DNA of 41,661 nt, taken from assembly GCA_032358255.1 (NCBI GenBank), contig JAULBX010026964.1:1-41661 (forward strand). The letters are read 5' to 3'. Shown in pieces: positions 23,178 through 33,471 of this stretch. Each line of letters starts with the position of its first letter. Position 1 is the first letter of the stretch. The position numbers and the translations under genes are program-made. This stretch comes from Heterotrichella gracilis (Eukaryota; Sar; Xanthophyceae; Tribonematales; Xanthonemataceae). Below the pieces are notes generated by a model, which made no database searches, was not told where the DNA came from, and saw only the letters and a program-made list of their open reading frames with translations.

Positions 23178-26100
23178 ATGCTTGCAACCAAGTTATGGGG
23201 TGACAAAGTGGTACGTGGGCAGTGTTTATAAATTTAAGAAAATGCTCCATCAGCGCACAGCATTGCCCCTTTGGGTTTCATTCTTGTTCGTCAACTCCAA
23301 TATCGGCATGCTCACATGCATGCATATACCAAGATGGATGTTTTGCAAGTGGTTAACCTGTTGGACCGCTGCAAATACATTTGATGGCTTATAACTTTTC
23401 TTTTGCAGCTTGAGCGGAACGGAACGCCCCATCCATGCTACAGTACCACGTTTAGTCCTGGTAGGGGTACAGATGCTTAGTTATTCGCTTTGACTTCTGC
23501 ATTCAACAACAGCTGAACGAGCACAGTGCACGCACACACTGTAAGTTTTGTGCTACAATATAATCTATTATTATGTAAGATTGTTAAACCTGGTTCCTCA
23601 ACAGATGGACTCAAGCTGCTTGCGGGCGTTGGTTCAAGGGTCCTTGTGTTTGAGGCTGCCACAGGGAACTTGATACACAAACTGAAAGGCCACAAGGTAT
23701 ACATCAACGTCTAATGCCGTGCTATGCCAAAGTACTGCAGTGAGCGCAATATTGCATGCTTGGCACTGGCTGCGTGCGCTTGTTGATCTCTACACCGGAA
23801 AACTTAGTGTCCCGAAGTCCAAGCTCGCCTTGTATCTGTTTCAGGATGCGGTTTACAGTGTGGCGTACAGCAACAATGGCCAGAGCTTTGCATCTGGAGG
23901 CGCAGACCGGGTGGTCATTGTGTGGAACAGTCAGGTGCGGCGGGAATTGCACACGCTGTTGGCAATCCGCGGAGGCTTTGTTGCAAAGGTGGAACAGCTG
24001 GCATCATAAACACTTGATTGTCGCCAAATGCAGGGTGAGGGTCTCCTCAGGTACAACCACAATGACAGTGTACAAGCAGTGGCGTTCAACCCTGTCACAC
24101 ATCAGCTGGCCAGTGGCACGGCCTCGGATTTTGGACTGTGGTCCTCGGAGGCCAAATCGGTCACAAAGCACAAGGTACCGGGATGGATATGTCCACCATG
24201 GTTGTGGTGTTGCTGTACCTTGCAGCCCCGTGGCTCAGGGACAGGTTGTGCATGCCCTGTGAGTTGCATCGCATCCTGCATCCATCTATCGCCTTCTACA
24301 CTGTTTCACCCATTGGAAGGTCCAGCGCTACCCTAAACCCTGGGTGTTGGGTTTACCACCTCAACCATGATCAATAGATGTGGGCCATTGTACCTGACGG
24401 CTGCAGGTTTACGAAAGTGCCTATCCTGTACTGCAGGTCTCTGCCAAAATTCTGTGCCTTGACTGGAGCCCAGATGGCGAGCTGCTTGCCATGGGGTTCT
24501 ACGATGGCAGCATCAACATACGCACCAGGGAGGGGGCGCTGAAGCACGTCATCCAGCGCACCAAGCCCATATGGACCCTCAAGTGGAACACAGCAAGGTG
24601 TGCATGCAATAAAGCGACTCCTTTTCCAGGAAGGAAACCAGTAAATGCAATGCAAATGCATGCGCTGCCTGTCTTCGAACTAGCCCATTAAAAGGAGGGT
24701 TGGCAACGAGGAGGACATGACTGTGATAGGCCTCTAGGCCTGCCTACTTACGTCCACAACATGTCCCCCAAGCCCCCTGGGTTTGCAACGTGTGCGTATG
24801 TCGTCCCATGTGCCAGCGTACACTGCAAGGCTTAAAAAACGTTGCATGGTTGCCCCATTGGTGACTGCATGCCCTGAGCAGCCACACTGCAAACTCAAGA
24901 ACAGCATGCGTGTTTCAGGGACCTCGATCCCAGCAGCACTGCATCACAGGTGCAGCTGCTTGTTGGGTGCTGGGATGGCACCCTCTCAACCTACAGCGCC
25001 ATTGGGGCCAAGGTTCACAACCCAGATACACAGCTGGGGTTTGATGCATGCAGCATTGCCATTCTAGCAGGAGGTGAGCCTTGCCACATGTGCATGCGTT
25101 TCTGCGCTGGACCAGCGCCAGCATCCCTTTCCTTCCTCATTTTGCTCTTCCTCGCCTGGTTGTACCCTTTCCCCCTCCTAATTCCAGCACGATGCCATGT
25201 TCCAGGCCAGTGCGCAACTGGCAGAATCAATTATGTTTCTTTCCTTCCCTCCTCCGTTGAGCAAGCTACCCTGCCTTGCCACAGGCCAGCACATGTGCAT
25301 GGGAGGCACCAATCAGCAGGTCGACGTGTACACCCCCACGGGCCAGCGCATCGCCAGCGTGAGCTGCGAGGAGGACTGGGTGTGGACGGTGTGCGCGCAC
25401 CCTGGGTCGGGCCTGGTGGCGCTGGGCTGTGAGGACGGCAGCCTCAAGGTGCTGAGGGTGGCGCCGCGGCTGGTGGTGGGGGCGCATGGCGCAACGCTGG
25501 CGGTGTGGTGCGTGCCGGAAATAAAATATTTTCCTTTGTTAGAAGTTATTTTGGTAAAGTATGTAATACATAGTCCTATTCCTATTCCTATTCCTGAAAT
25601 CCATAATATTATATCAGCCTACACTCTCCTGCACATAATGTGAGTCAATAGTCATGGTTGACACAAAAAGTATGTATCAGTATGACTGTATCAAGCACCT
25701 GCTGGAATCAGCGTGTGCAGCACAGTGTGTGTGCGTGTGCGCTTAGCGTTTCATGACCAGGTACTGCTCGCCGTTGCGCAGGCAGTCGCCTTCAGACCTG
25801 AACATCTGCAAGGCGCAAGGCACCAACCTGCTGCTGGGCAAGCTCCCTTGCACAGCAGAGTGCCGCGCAATCAGCGTGTATGGAGATAAGCTGGCCATCC
25901 AGCAGCCTGACAGTGTGGCTATATACAAACTGGAGTCAGCAACCAGTGGTGATGCTGCTCCGGGGGTCAATGCCAACCTGCTGCATGCGTGGCATCAGGA
26001 GGGTCCCGCGGGGCTGAAGGATGCAATTCTTGCATTGCTATCCAGCAACTTCCTTATTGCACAGGTGCGCTGGGGATCCAATGATGCCTTGCGGTGCAGG

Positions 26101-29100
26101 TGGACCACTTGTATGCATATCCAAATGGTGTCCACGCATGTGTTCTAGCCTGCGCAGCCGGCGCCAAGGATTCATGCGAGACAAAACCACCACTGGCTTC
26201 CCCTTACCATTCTTTAACCGTAATGGGGTGGTGCGTATGAGGGAATGCTGTTTCACGCTCACTGTGTCTCTCCACGTCCAACATTCAAGACAGACTATTC
26301 ACACAAACATGTCGAGAGCTCCAAGGTACACTCAATTGCTGCAGGGCACATCCCTCCAGCTGCGCACCTTTGACGGTCAGCTAGCACAGCAGTGGGGGCT
26401 TGAGGATGAAGTGCAGGCCATGGCGGTGGCAGGACCACCTGGCACCGAGCGAGTGGTGGTGGCGCTTGCCTCTGGTGCCTGCCTGCGGCTCACCATTGGG
26501 CAAAAGACTCCTGAGCTGCTGTGGACGCACAGTGAGGGGATCAGGTGGGGAGCGCATTGTAGGAGGTTTGGGAGCTACATGTATATGTCGGGAGTCACAG
26601 GGTCACTTGTGATGTCATTAGGCGCAGACTCAAGGGCTGGGCATGTACAATCCAATGCAGCTGAATCCTAGGTAAATGTTTTCACTGCATTGAGGTTGGC
26701 ATTTGACAGTAGTCTCATGCATTGGCCATGCAGGCACGTGGCCATGGATGCAGCAGGTACCAGCCTAGCTGCCATCGACCACAAGAACACACTTCTGGTG
26801 TACGACTGCACTGCACGCAGCATCACACGCACTGTGCCGGCAGTGTCATCCTGCGCTTGGCACGACCTGCGGCCACACATGCTGGCATACCGCAGCGGCA
26901 TGCATCTGTACTACACAGAGGGATGCCAGGAGCCCCAGGCGGTGCCCTGCCAGGTGAGGAATGAGTCCTGCATTCAAGGGTGTCAGGGATCATGCGCTGC
27001 AAAACCCTAAACCCTGGGCTTCAAAATCCTATGCCACAGATATCACACCTTAGCATTTCCCCACACAATGGACGCACCCATGTACAAGAGTACTACACAC
27101 TGTGTCAATTCATGGCAGCCTCTTCAGAAAGACTTGATAAGGACTCGTGAGGGATTGGCGGTTGTACACTGAGCTGTGCTCCATGGGGTAAAATAAATGA
27201 AAATGATGATAACAATGATTGAAGGATGAAGGACTTGGTGTTCTCCCCCGCCCTCTCTCTTCCCCAGCAAACAGCCAATGTTTTGCTGGTGGGGTGATCA
27301 AGTTGCCTGCTGCAGGGGGAGGTTTGTGCCTTTAGCGGCGGCCACGCCATCTGCCTGCACCCTCATGGAGCGCCCTTCCTGCTCCCCCTGCCCACGGAAC
27401 CAATCCTCCAGCGCCACCTGGCGCAGCAGGACATGGAAAAGGCGTACCAGGCAAGCAAAAACAATGAAAAGGAATTATATCTCACTGCCTGTTTTTGAAC
27501 GCGCTCGTTAATTGAGGGAAGGGGCGTTGGCAATATAGGCGTACCCTCCTGTCAACTATGTCCCTTATCAAGGCAGGCAACCACCTTGTGTTTTAACCTT
27601 GTAAGACCCTTTGCCTCTGCAACCAGCGCCAGGTTGATGTCGCATACAGAGCACTGTGGTGCGGGCAGTGTGTGATATGGGGCTCCTGCCACCATGCGTA
27701 TCTTAGGGTTCTACCTAAACCCTAAACCCCAGTGCGGCTAATCATCCACTGGTGCTGCCCTGCTCGCACAGCTCCAGGTGCCCCAGGCGGCGCAGAAGCT
27801 GCATGATCTGCAGGCAGGCAGCGGCAAGGAGGGGGAAGTGCAAGCGCTGGTAGACAGGGCCAGGCATGCGGAGGAGGGTGGCCAGGCACCGCAGGCAGCA
27901 GCAATGTATGCGCAGGTAATCACATGCATTTTGATGGGCACTGAGCAGCATTCATTCTGTAGCAATACCCATTGTCCCTCCCCTGTGCAGGCCTTCTTTT
28001 ACCTCATTACGGTATGCGTCCTCCTGGCTGCGGCCTGCCCGAGAGCTTGGAAACCCTGAAAACCTACACTCCAAGCGTAAACCCTAAATCACCTAACCAT
28101 TGCAGAATTAACCTTGAATGCGTAAACCCCTAAGCATGAGACCCTACATGCCTGAACCCCTATGCATAACTGCTACCTCCCCCTGTGCAGGCCCACATGT
28201 ACCCCCAAGCGGTGCGCGCACTCCTGCGGGGCAACCTGCCTGAGGATGCTGCCGAGGTGGTGGAGCGGCACATGCACATGGATGTGGGGGGCAATGCGGC
28301 GCTGGTCAGGGAGTGTGCTGCGGCGCTGCAGGGGAGGGGTAATGTGCAGCGTGCGGCGGGGCTATACAGGCTGCTGGAGGATGATAAGGTGGGTTGTGGG
28401 TGTGGGGCCAAGGACGGTGGGGTGCGTGGACGGTGGAGGGTGGATAGTGGAGGCATGAACTTTGGACATGACATGTCCAAACCACATGCGGCCCAACTTC
28501 AAATGGCATTTGAATGGCCAGCCTGAACGGCATTGTGAGGCCCATTTAAAATGGCCAGCCTGAAAGACTGGATCTGTCAACCACTCATGTGCCTTTGCAC
28601 CTGCAAAAGGGGCATCAAATTGTTCTTCGCATTTGTTGATTTTTTTTTGTGTTTTTGCAGGCCCTGGGTCAATTACTGGTGCGCAACCAGCAGTGGGGCG
28701 AGGCGTGTGAGGCGGCGCAGCGTGCGGGGGGTGGTGTGGCGCGTACTGTATACCAGGCCTACGCCAACCACCTGCTGCAGAGGGGGGAGCACAGGCAGGC
28801 AGTGGATGCACTGAGGTCAGGATTTGACCCATAGGTGTCAAATTGTAGACCAGGTCAACGAGCAGCAAGCTGTTTGAATGATCCTTGTTAAAGCTTGTAG
28901 TAGTGGCGTTTGGTGGGTTTTGGCACAACTAAAACCTCCTTGGATCATAGTGGATGCACCTGTCAAGGATATGCCTGACCCCGATCATCGATGCGGCATA
29001 CCACCTGCCCCTGGCAAGTGACACGCGTGGCCTTCCTCCCCACCCCCCTCAGGTGCAGTGGCCAGCCCGCCCCCCTCCGCTCCCTGCTGCAGCGCCTGGC

Positions 29101-31919
29101 GGAGGGGGCGGTGGTGCAGGGCAGGTTCAGAGACGCAGCCATGTGGAGCTACCAGCTGGCAAACGAGGCGGTCATGGAGGTGGGTAAGGGGCTCAATTTT
29201 CATGTTTACCATTTCCACTGTTTTTAAAATTTAGCCGCAAAGGTGGTGCAGTGCGCTGCTAGAGGTGCATGGATGGGACAGGGCGGTGATTCGATCCCAT
29301 TGCCTTTCTATAAATCATCACTCACAGCAAAATCATCCTTGCCCCATCTTCTTCTCCTTTTCTTTTGTAAGGGTGTCCACGTTACTTGAATGCCGCCCTC
29401 CCCTGCCCAGGTGTCCCACCCCCTGTCTTCTTTCACCCCCCCTGACCGCACAGCCCTGCGCACCTACCTGCGCCTCTATGCCACAGCCGAGATGTACTAT
29501 GCATACGCACGTGTAGCTGACTACATGGCCCTGCCCGTGCACAGCATGGCACCGGGGGATATGCTTAATGCAGCGGCGTTCCTCATAAACAGGATATGGC
29601 CGGTGCGTGGCAGGAGCACGCCCTATATCTGTTCATTTTGCGCCATTTGTATATTAGTTTCATCCCTCGTGAACAGGGTCTGGCTGGTGCGTGGCAGGAG
29701 GGCAGGTTCCTGGGGAAGAGTGCTCTATTTATCTATGATCCACGTGATGCAACAGCGTTATCATTTTTTTAATCTATCTTCCACGTGATGCAACAGCATT
29801 ATCATGTTTATTTATCTATCTTCCACGTGATGCAACTGCATTATCATTTTTGTTACTTCAATTTCTATCACGCCCAGGAGCTGCCCGGCGCCGGTCCACC
29901 CCCCGGCATCAGCCCCACCCGCGTGCTGCTGGCCCTGGCCCGCACAGCCACCCGCACGGCGGCACCCGCCACCGCCACATGGGCACTCAACCGCCTGCTG
30001 GAGTGCCGACTGGACGGGGGGGAGCGGAGGGAGGTGGAGAGGGGGGCGCTGCTGGCGCGCGCTCGGGAGGGCCAGGGGGATGCGCCTGGGCTGGGGCCGC
30101 TGTGCCACCGGTGCGGGGAGGAAAACCCCATCATAAATGTGAAGGTGGGGTTTGGTTTGGGTCTGATTAGGGTTTGCATGAGCCCTGCAGATCTGCAACC
30201 ACGGTTGGTGTTGGGCAAATCCCCCAGGGTCACAGAGGGGTGATGGCCAAGGAAATGTTGGGTTGGGCATGCGCACTGCCATAGTTGTCAAACCAGGTTC
30301 AGTCTTTATGTTTTACATTCCTGATAAGTATACAATAGCATTATCATGAAAGTTTGACCATGTGAGAAAGGGGCCTACTGCGATCCCTCTCTGACATGCA
30401 CCCACCTCCGCAGGGCGACGTGTGCGTGCACTGCTCCACCGAGTTCACCCGCTGCTTCCTCACCTTCGATGTGCTCCCCCTGGTGGAGTTTGAGCTGGAG
30501 CAGGGATTGACCACAGGGGAGGCGCTGGAGGCAATCGGGGCACAGGCGGCGGGCAGGGGGGGGGAGGGGGCGGGGCCACGCACCGAGCATGACGGGGCCA
30601 GGGTGTTCAAGGTATGTCAGTCACCAGTAGAACCTGTTGCGATCACATTCACAATCAGTGTTGCATAATAATACGTGGCTTGCATCAGCCAGACTGGTGA
30701 AGAGCATATGCGTTGATATGCTCGTTTCCATTGCCCTTGACAGGGTCTTGAAGTGCGAAGTAGCACCTCACTGCTTTTCTCTGTATTATTTCCCCATTTT
30801 CTTTCCCCTTTTCACTACCTTTCTAGTCCTAAGTAGGAGTCTTGTGCTGCTGCACAGGAAGGGGGCGCGCAGGTGCTGCAGCTAATGCAATGGGGAGGGG
30901 AGGGGGGCACAGCCAATGGTGACACTGGGCATGCGGGTGGTGCTGATGATGGCAGGAAGGGTGGGGACGTAGATGTGGGTGGTGGGAAGTGGGAGGAGCA
31001 AGCGGATGCATTTGAGGAGCAGATGCTGCGTGTTGAGGGGCCGATTGTGGCAAGCAGGTGGGTGACGTAAATTGTTTGCTTTGCCAGGAGACTGTAGGGC
31101 TGGGGCTAAAATTGCTGAAGTCAAAATCAGGCACAATGTGTCGTAACCCCCATGTCCTACCGTAATGCTGGATTTTCTATGCGCCACGCATGATGCCTGA
31201 CGGCTTCTGCATGGCATATTTAGGTTTACATGGCATGTCCACTCATGCACATGTGGGCAACAATGAACGTACCCTGCGACAGTAGTGTGCTCATGTTCGT
31301 GTCATGTCACACTTCCCTCTGTTTGCCACCACATGCCCCACCACCTCCACACTCTACACACCCAGACCCACACCCACACCCACACCCACACCCACACCCA
31401 CACATCCAAACACATTCACACACGCACCCACACCCCCTGCCTCCAGGTCCATGCTCAACACCCTGCGCCGCCGTGAGGTGGTTGTGCGCCTGTTCCCATC
31501 GCCCCACCTGCCACCGCAGATGTTCCGAATCACTGACCCCCATGCGCCCCAGCTGGCCATTGGCCCATGCGGACACGTGTTCATGGCAGATGAGTACAAC
31601 CAGGTGGGCCTGCAAAACCCTAAACCCTAGGCCTAAACCCTAGCATGCACACCTGAGAGGCTCATGCGGACACGTGTTCATGGCAGGTGAATGCAACCAG
31701 GTGGGACTGCAAAACCTTACACCCTACACCCTACACCCTACACCCTTACATGCGCACCTTGAATTGGAGCAGCTACTAACCTTGATTTCAAATTGCAGCA
31801 GTGAGCCTCAGTATCGCGCCTGTGTCTGATCCTGCCTCGACGCCCTGTGCCCGCAGGCCGTCCTGTCAGACCCGCAGGGCGCAGCGCCTTTCAGCAGGGT
31901 GGTGGTGGGGAGGACGTGA
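23178..31919 (+). CDS. IFT122: intraflagellar transport protein 122 (IFT-A core)
   Basis: IFT122 is a WD40 plus alpha-solenoid subunit of IFT-A, needed for retrograde transport and ciliary membrane-protein entry. Exons: 23178-23210, 23409-23460, 23605-23696, 23845-23934, 24034-24174, 24437-24597, 24919-25073, 25285-~25470, ~25796-26064, 26345-26544, 26734-26953, 27316-27450, 27772-27915, 28191-28388, 28661-28815, 29053-29179, 29411-29602, 29878-30144, 30414-30611, 30858-31057, 31447-31603, 31857-31919. The N-terminus MLATKLWGDKV then FSPDGLKLLAGVGSRVLVFE matches the family. WD blocks include DAVYSVAYSNNGQSFASGGA and ASGTASDFGLWS. The solenoid includes LVRNQQWGEACEAAQRAG, and CHRCGEENPIINVK|GDVCVHC is the first zinc pair. 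Oddities: the junction between exons 8 and 9 is unresolved; about 110 residues of solenoid found in the human protein are absent between exons 12 and 13; the last zinc site is degenerate; the intron after exon 12 has a GC donor. Confidence 0.9.
24665..24770 (+). repeat. dispersed repeat, copy 1 (IFT122 intron 6)
   Basis: CTGCCTGTCTTCGAACTAGC..TTAAAAGGAGGGTTGGCAAC, followed further on by CAACATGTCCCC, is similar in order and spacing to intron sequence at 27483-27575 (CTGCCTGTTTTTGAACGCGC..TTAATTGAGGG..CGTTGGCAAT, then CAACTATGTCCC). It looks like two diverged copies of a short non-coding element of about 100 bp. Confidence 0.45.
25505..25740. other. AT-rich island in IFT122 with TCCTAT repeats
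   Basis: About 235 bp is much richer in A/T than its surroundings, containing ATAAAATATTTTCCTTTG, a TCCTATTCCTATTCC run at 25574-25590 and TAATATTATATCAG. It falls exactly where the exon structure of IFT122 cannot be reconciled. It may be an inserted element or an intron with foreign sequence. No terminal repeats or coding capacity recognised. Confidence 0.5.
27483..27575 (+). repeat. dispersed repeat, copy 2 (IFT122 intron after exon 12)
   Basis: This is the partner of the element at 24665-24770; see that entry for the shared blocks. It occupies the stretch where solenoid exons present in other IFT122 genes would be expected. Confidence 0.45.
27975..28045 (+). repeat. echo of IFT122 exon 14 5' edge
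   Basis: CCCCTGTGCAGGCC followed by a diverged copy (TACCTCATTACGGTATGCGT then CCTCCTGGCTGCGGCCTGCC) aligns with the real exon start at 28191 (TACCCCCAAGCGGTGCGCGC then ACTCCTGCGGGGCAACCTGC). It lies about 200 bp upstream, and sense CCCTAAA-type units (28076-28150) separate the two. Confidence 0.7.
29232..29302 (+). repeat. possible tRNA-derived element (SINE-like head) in IFT122 intron
   Basis: The stretch has a B-box-like sequence (TGATTCGATCCC at 29288-29299) about 45 bp after an A-box-like GTGGTGCAGTGCGC. The ends GCAAAGG and CCATTGC could pair as a 7 bp stem with one mismatch. The T-arm does not pair well, so it is not a functional tRNA. It may be the head of an old SINE, or chance. Confidence 0.3.
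29656..29705 (+). repeat. echo of IFT122 exon 17 3' edge with donor
   Basis: TTTCATCCCTCGTGAACAGG followed by GTCTGGCTGGTGCGTGGCAG copies the end of exon 17 (GTTCCTCATAAACAGGATAT then GGCCGGTGCGTGGCAG at 29576-29612), including the GTGCGTGG donor and the next bases of the intron. It lies about 90 bp downstream of the original. Confidence 0.85.
29726..29855 (+). repeat. three-copy tandem repeat in IFT122 intron
   Basis: TATCT(T)CCACGTGATGCAAC followed by AGCATTATCATTTTT occurs three times in a row with a step of about 40-47 bp, ending just before the acceptor of exon 18. The copies are AT-rich and differ at a few sites. They contain no exon sequence, unlike the echoes. Confidence 0.88.
31370..31405 (+). 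repeat. CCCACA hexamer microsatellite
   Basis: About six CCCACA units lie in the intron before IFT122 exon 21, within the pyrimidine/C-rich tract upstream of its acceptor. No coding role. Confidence 0.9.
31663..31717 (+). repeat. echo of IFT122 exon 21 3' edge with donor
   Basis: CATGCGGACACGTGTTCATG then GCAGGTGAATGCAACCAGGT and GGGACTGCAAAACC is a near-copy of 31566-31620 (CATGCGGACACGTGTTCATG, GCAGATGAGTACAACCAGGT, GGGCCTGCAAAACC). It has four substitutions in 55 bp and covers exon end, donor and intron start. Original and copy are 97 bp apart and separated by CCCTAAA/CCCTAG units; CCTACAC repeats follow the copy. Confidence 0.96.
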
Positions 31920-33471
31920 CGGCCCAGCCCCCTCTGAGAACTAGGGCATGATGCATCAAAACACACCTCAATCAATTGAGGTCAAGTGGGCCATTGCCCA
32001 GCGCTGTATGAAGATTGCAGATTCTGAACATGACACACTATTTCTATGTTAGTTTTGCGATAGAATTTTCCCGAAATTTCTGGCCAGATTCCCGAAGTTG
32101 CCGGCAGTGTTGAGAGTTTAAATTCCCAGCAAAGCAACCGTTGCTTGGATTTAGACAATCCTTTTTTATTGCAAATAAAATTAAAATTGTTACCATGAAT
32201 TTGGCAAACGTCATGTGTCTCAATTGACAAACATTCGAGTTGTTACCAATTGACTTCGTTGGGTATGCCAGTCTGCCAGGGAATAGAAGAAATATACCAT
32301 ATTATTTACAGTTATGGTAAGTAGCAGGTTCCAGTTCGACAACAGACGCCCGAGCCTCAGGCTGGGCCAATACCTTTCCTCCCCTTGAAGGAGGTTTCTC
32401 TAAAATCCAGCAAATCTACCAGTCTCAATTAATGATCGCAGAGAGTACTGCAGTGGACAGTGCTGTACTCCAAAACATGCGTGCTCCCTCTTCTAAATCT
32501 GCACCGCTCCATCCACGCAGTAGCCCATCACACCCTAAAATTGCCCAAAAAAACCCGCACTGCCATTCGCCCAAAATTGATAGTATGGCCGATACCCGGT
32601 CAACGGCAATCTACCCAATGCTACAGCGCACTCGGGTCATGGCAGGAGACCTCTGCCATCAGGTAAAAACCCTAAACCCTCCAGCACACTCGGGCCATGG
32701 CAACTGCCACAAGGTAAAAATGCGCCACAGCGGCGGGCTCTGAGTAGTATAGGGCAGATATATAAATGCCAAGCCTTGACACCGTGCATGCCACTCAATA
32801 GAAAACACAGGTAGGCGTGTGCGCAGTGCAACGTGGGGGTGTGGTCGCATGCGGGCTATCGCAGCGCCGCAGAATGAAATACTCGAAGGCAAAAGGAACA
32901 AACAGCCAGGTGCTGTGTGGCTGGTCAACCAGCGTGCGCCTCAGCTGGGGCTAGTCCTAGATCAGTTTTGATGGCAACACAAGGGCAGTGGGTAGTCCCT
33001 GGGAAGCCAGCTGCGCCCTGGAAAGCTACTGCAGCATGATGGCCGAAAGCTGATGGCGGGAACGGCGCCTGCCTAGCGCCACCCCATCCCAGCACACCAA
33101 GCGAATTAGGCAGGGCGGCCTCGCTGCGGCATTTAGAACCCCACACACGCCTGACGTCTGCTGTGCTGCAAAATGGGAATCCCCCTCCGCCTCCCGCCCA
33201 CACCCCGCCGCAGGCAACGCATGCCAGGGCCCCTGTCACTTATTCCCACCACAAAACGTGCGTACTGGCCCCCATGATCGACCCCACCCATCCACGAGGG
33301 CCTACCCGCTTCCTACTCACGTGTGGACAGCGAGGGGTAAAAGTAGCCTGGTCCCGGCTCCCAGTCGCTCCACGACAGGTATCCCAAACCCTTGCTCCAA
33401 ACCCTTGCAGCACAGGCAGCCCCTGCTCCAAACCCACCCCACCCACCACCCACGAGAGCAGAGCCAGCCCC
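31920..33471. other. convergent intergenic region, IFT122 / KCS
   Basis: About 1.55 kb holds the two 3' flanks. No gene recognised on either strand. 31980-32420 is AT-rich. TGTAA on the minus strand at 32306-32310 is a distant candidate polyadenylation signal for KCS. CCCTAAACCCT occurs at 32667-32677 beside a direct repeat (GCACTCGGGTCATGGCA.. at 32628, GCACACTCGGGCCATGGCAA at 32683). 33318-33390 holds an echo of the KCS last exon. Confidence 0.5.
33318..33390 (-). repeat. echo of the KCS terminal exon, with its own stop codon
   Basis: On the minus strand, GGAGCGACTGGGAGCCGGGA then CCAGGCTACTTTTACCCCTC and GCTGTCCACACGTGAGTAG copies the last coding stretch of KCS (33474-33535: GGAGCGACCGGGAGCCCGAG, CCAGACTACTTCTACCCATC, TGTCTCCACACAGAAGTAG). 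The copy lies downstream of the real stop and also ends in an in-frame TAG. It is preceded by no obvious acceptor of its own in register. Confidence 0.9.

Noticed and set aside
24700..24745. Possible IFT122 exon reading VGNEEDMTVI after exon 6
   Set aside because: It runs into a stop (..GL-stop) after 12 codons, and exon 6 joins the exon at 24919 in perfect phase with conserved sequence.
25743..25976. Minus-strand frame ending GDCLRNGEQYLVMKR-stop within IFT122
   Set aside because: It lies directly opposite conserved IFT122 coding sequence, has no upstream exon or acceptor I can support, and matches no family. Probably a shadow.
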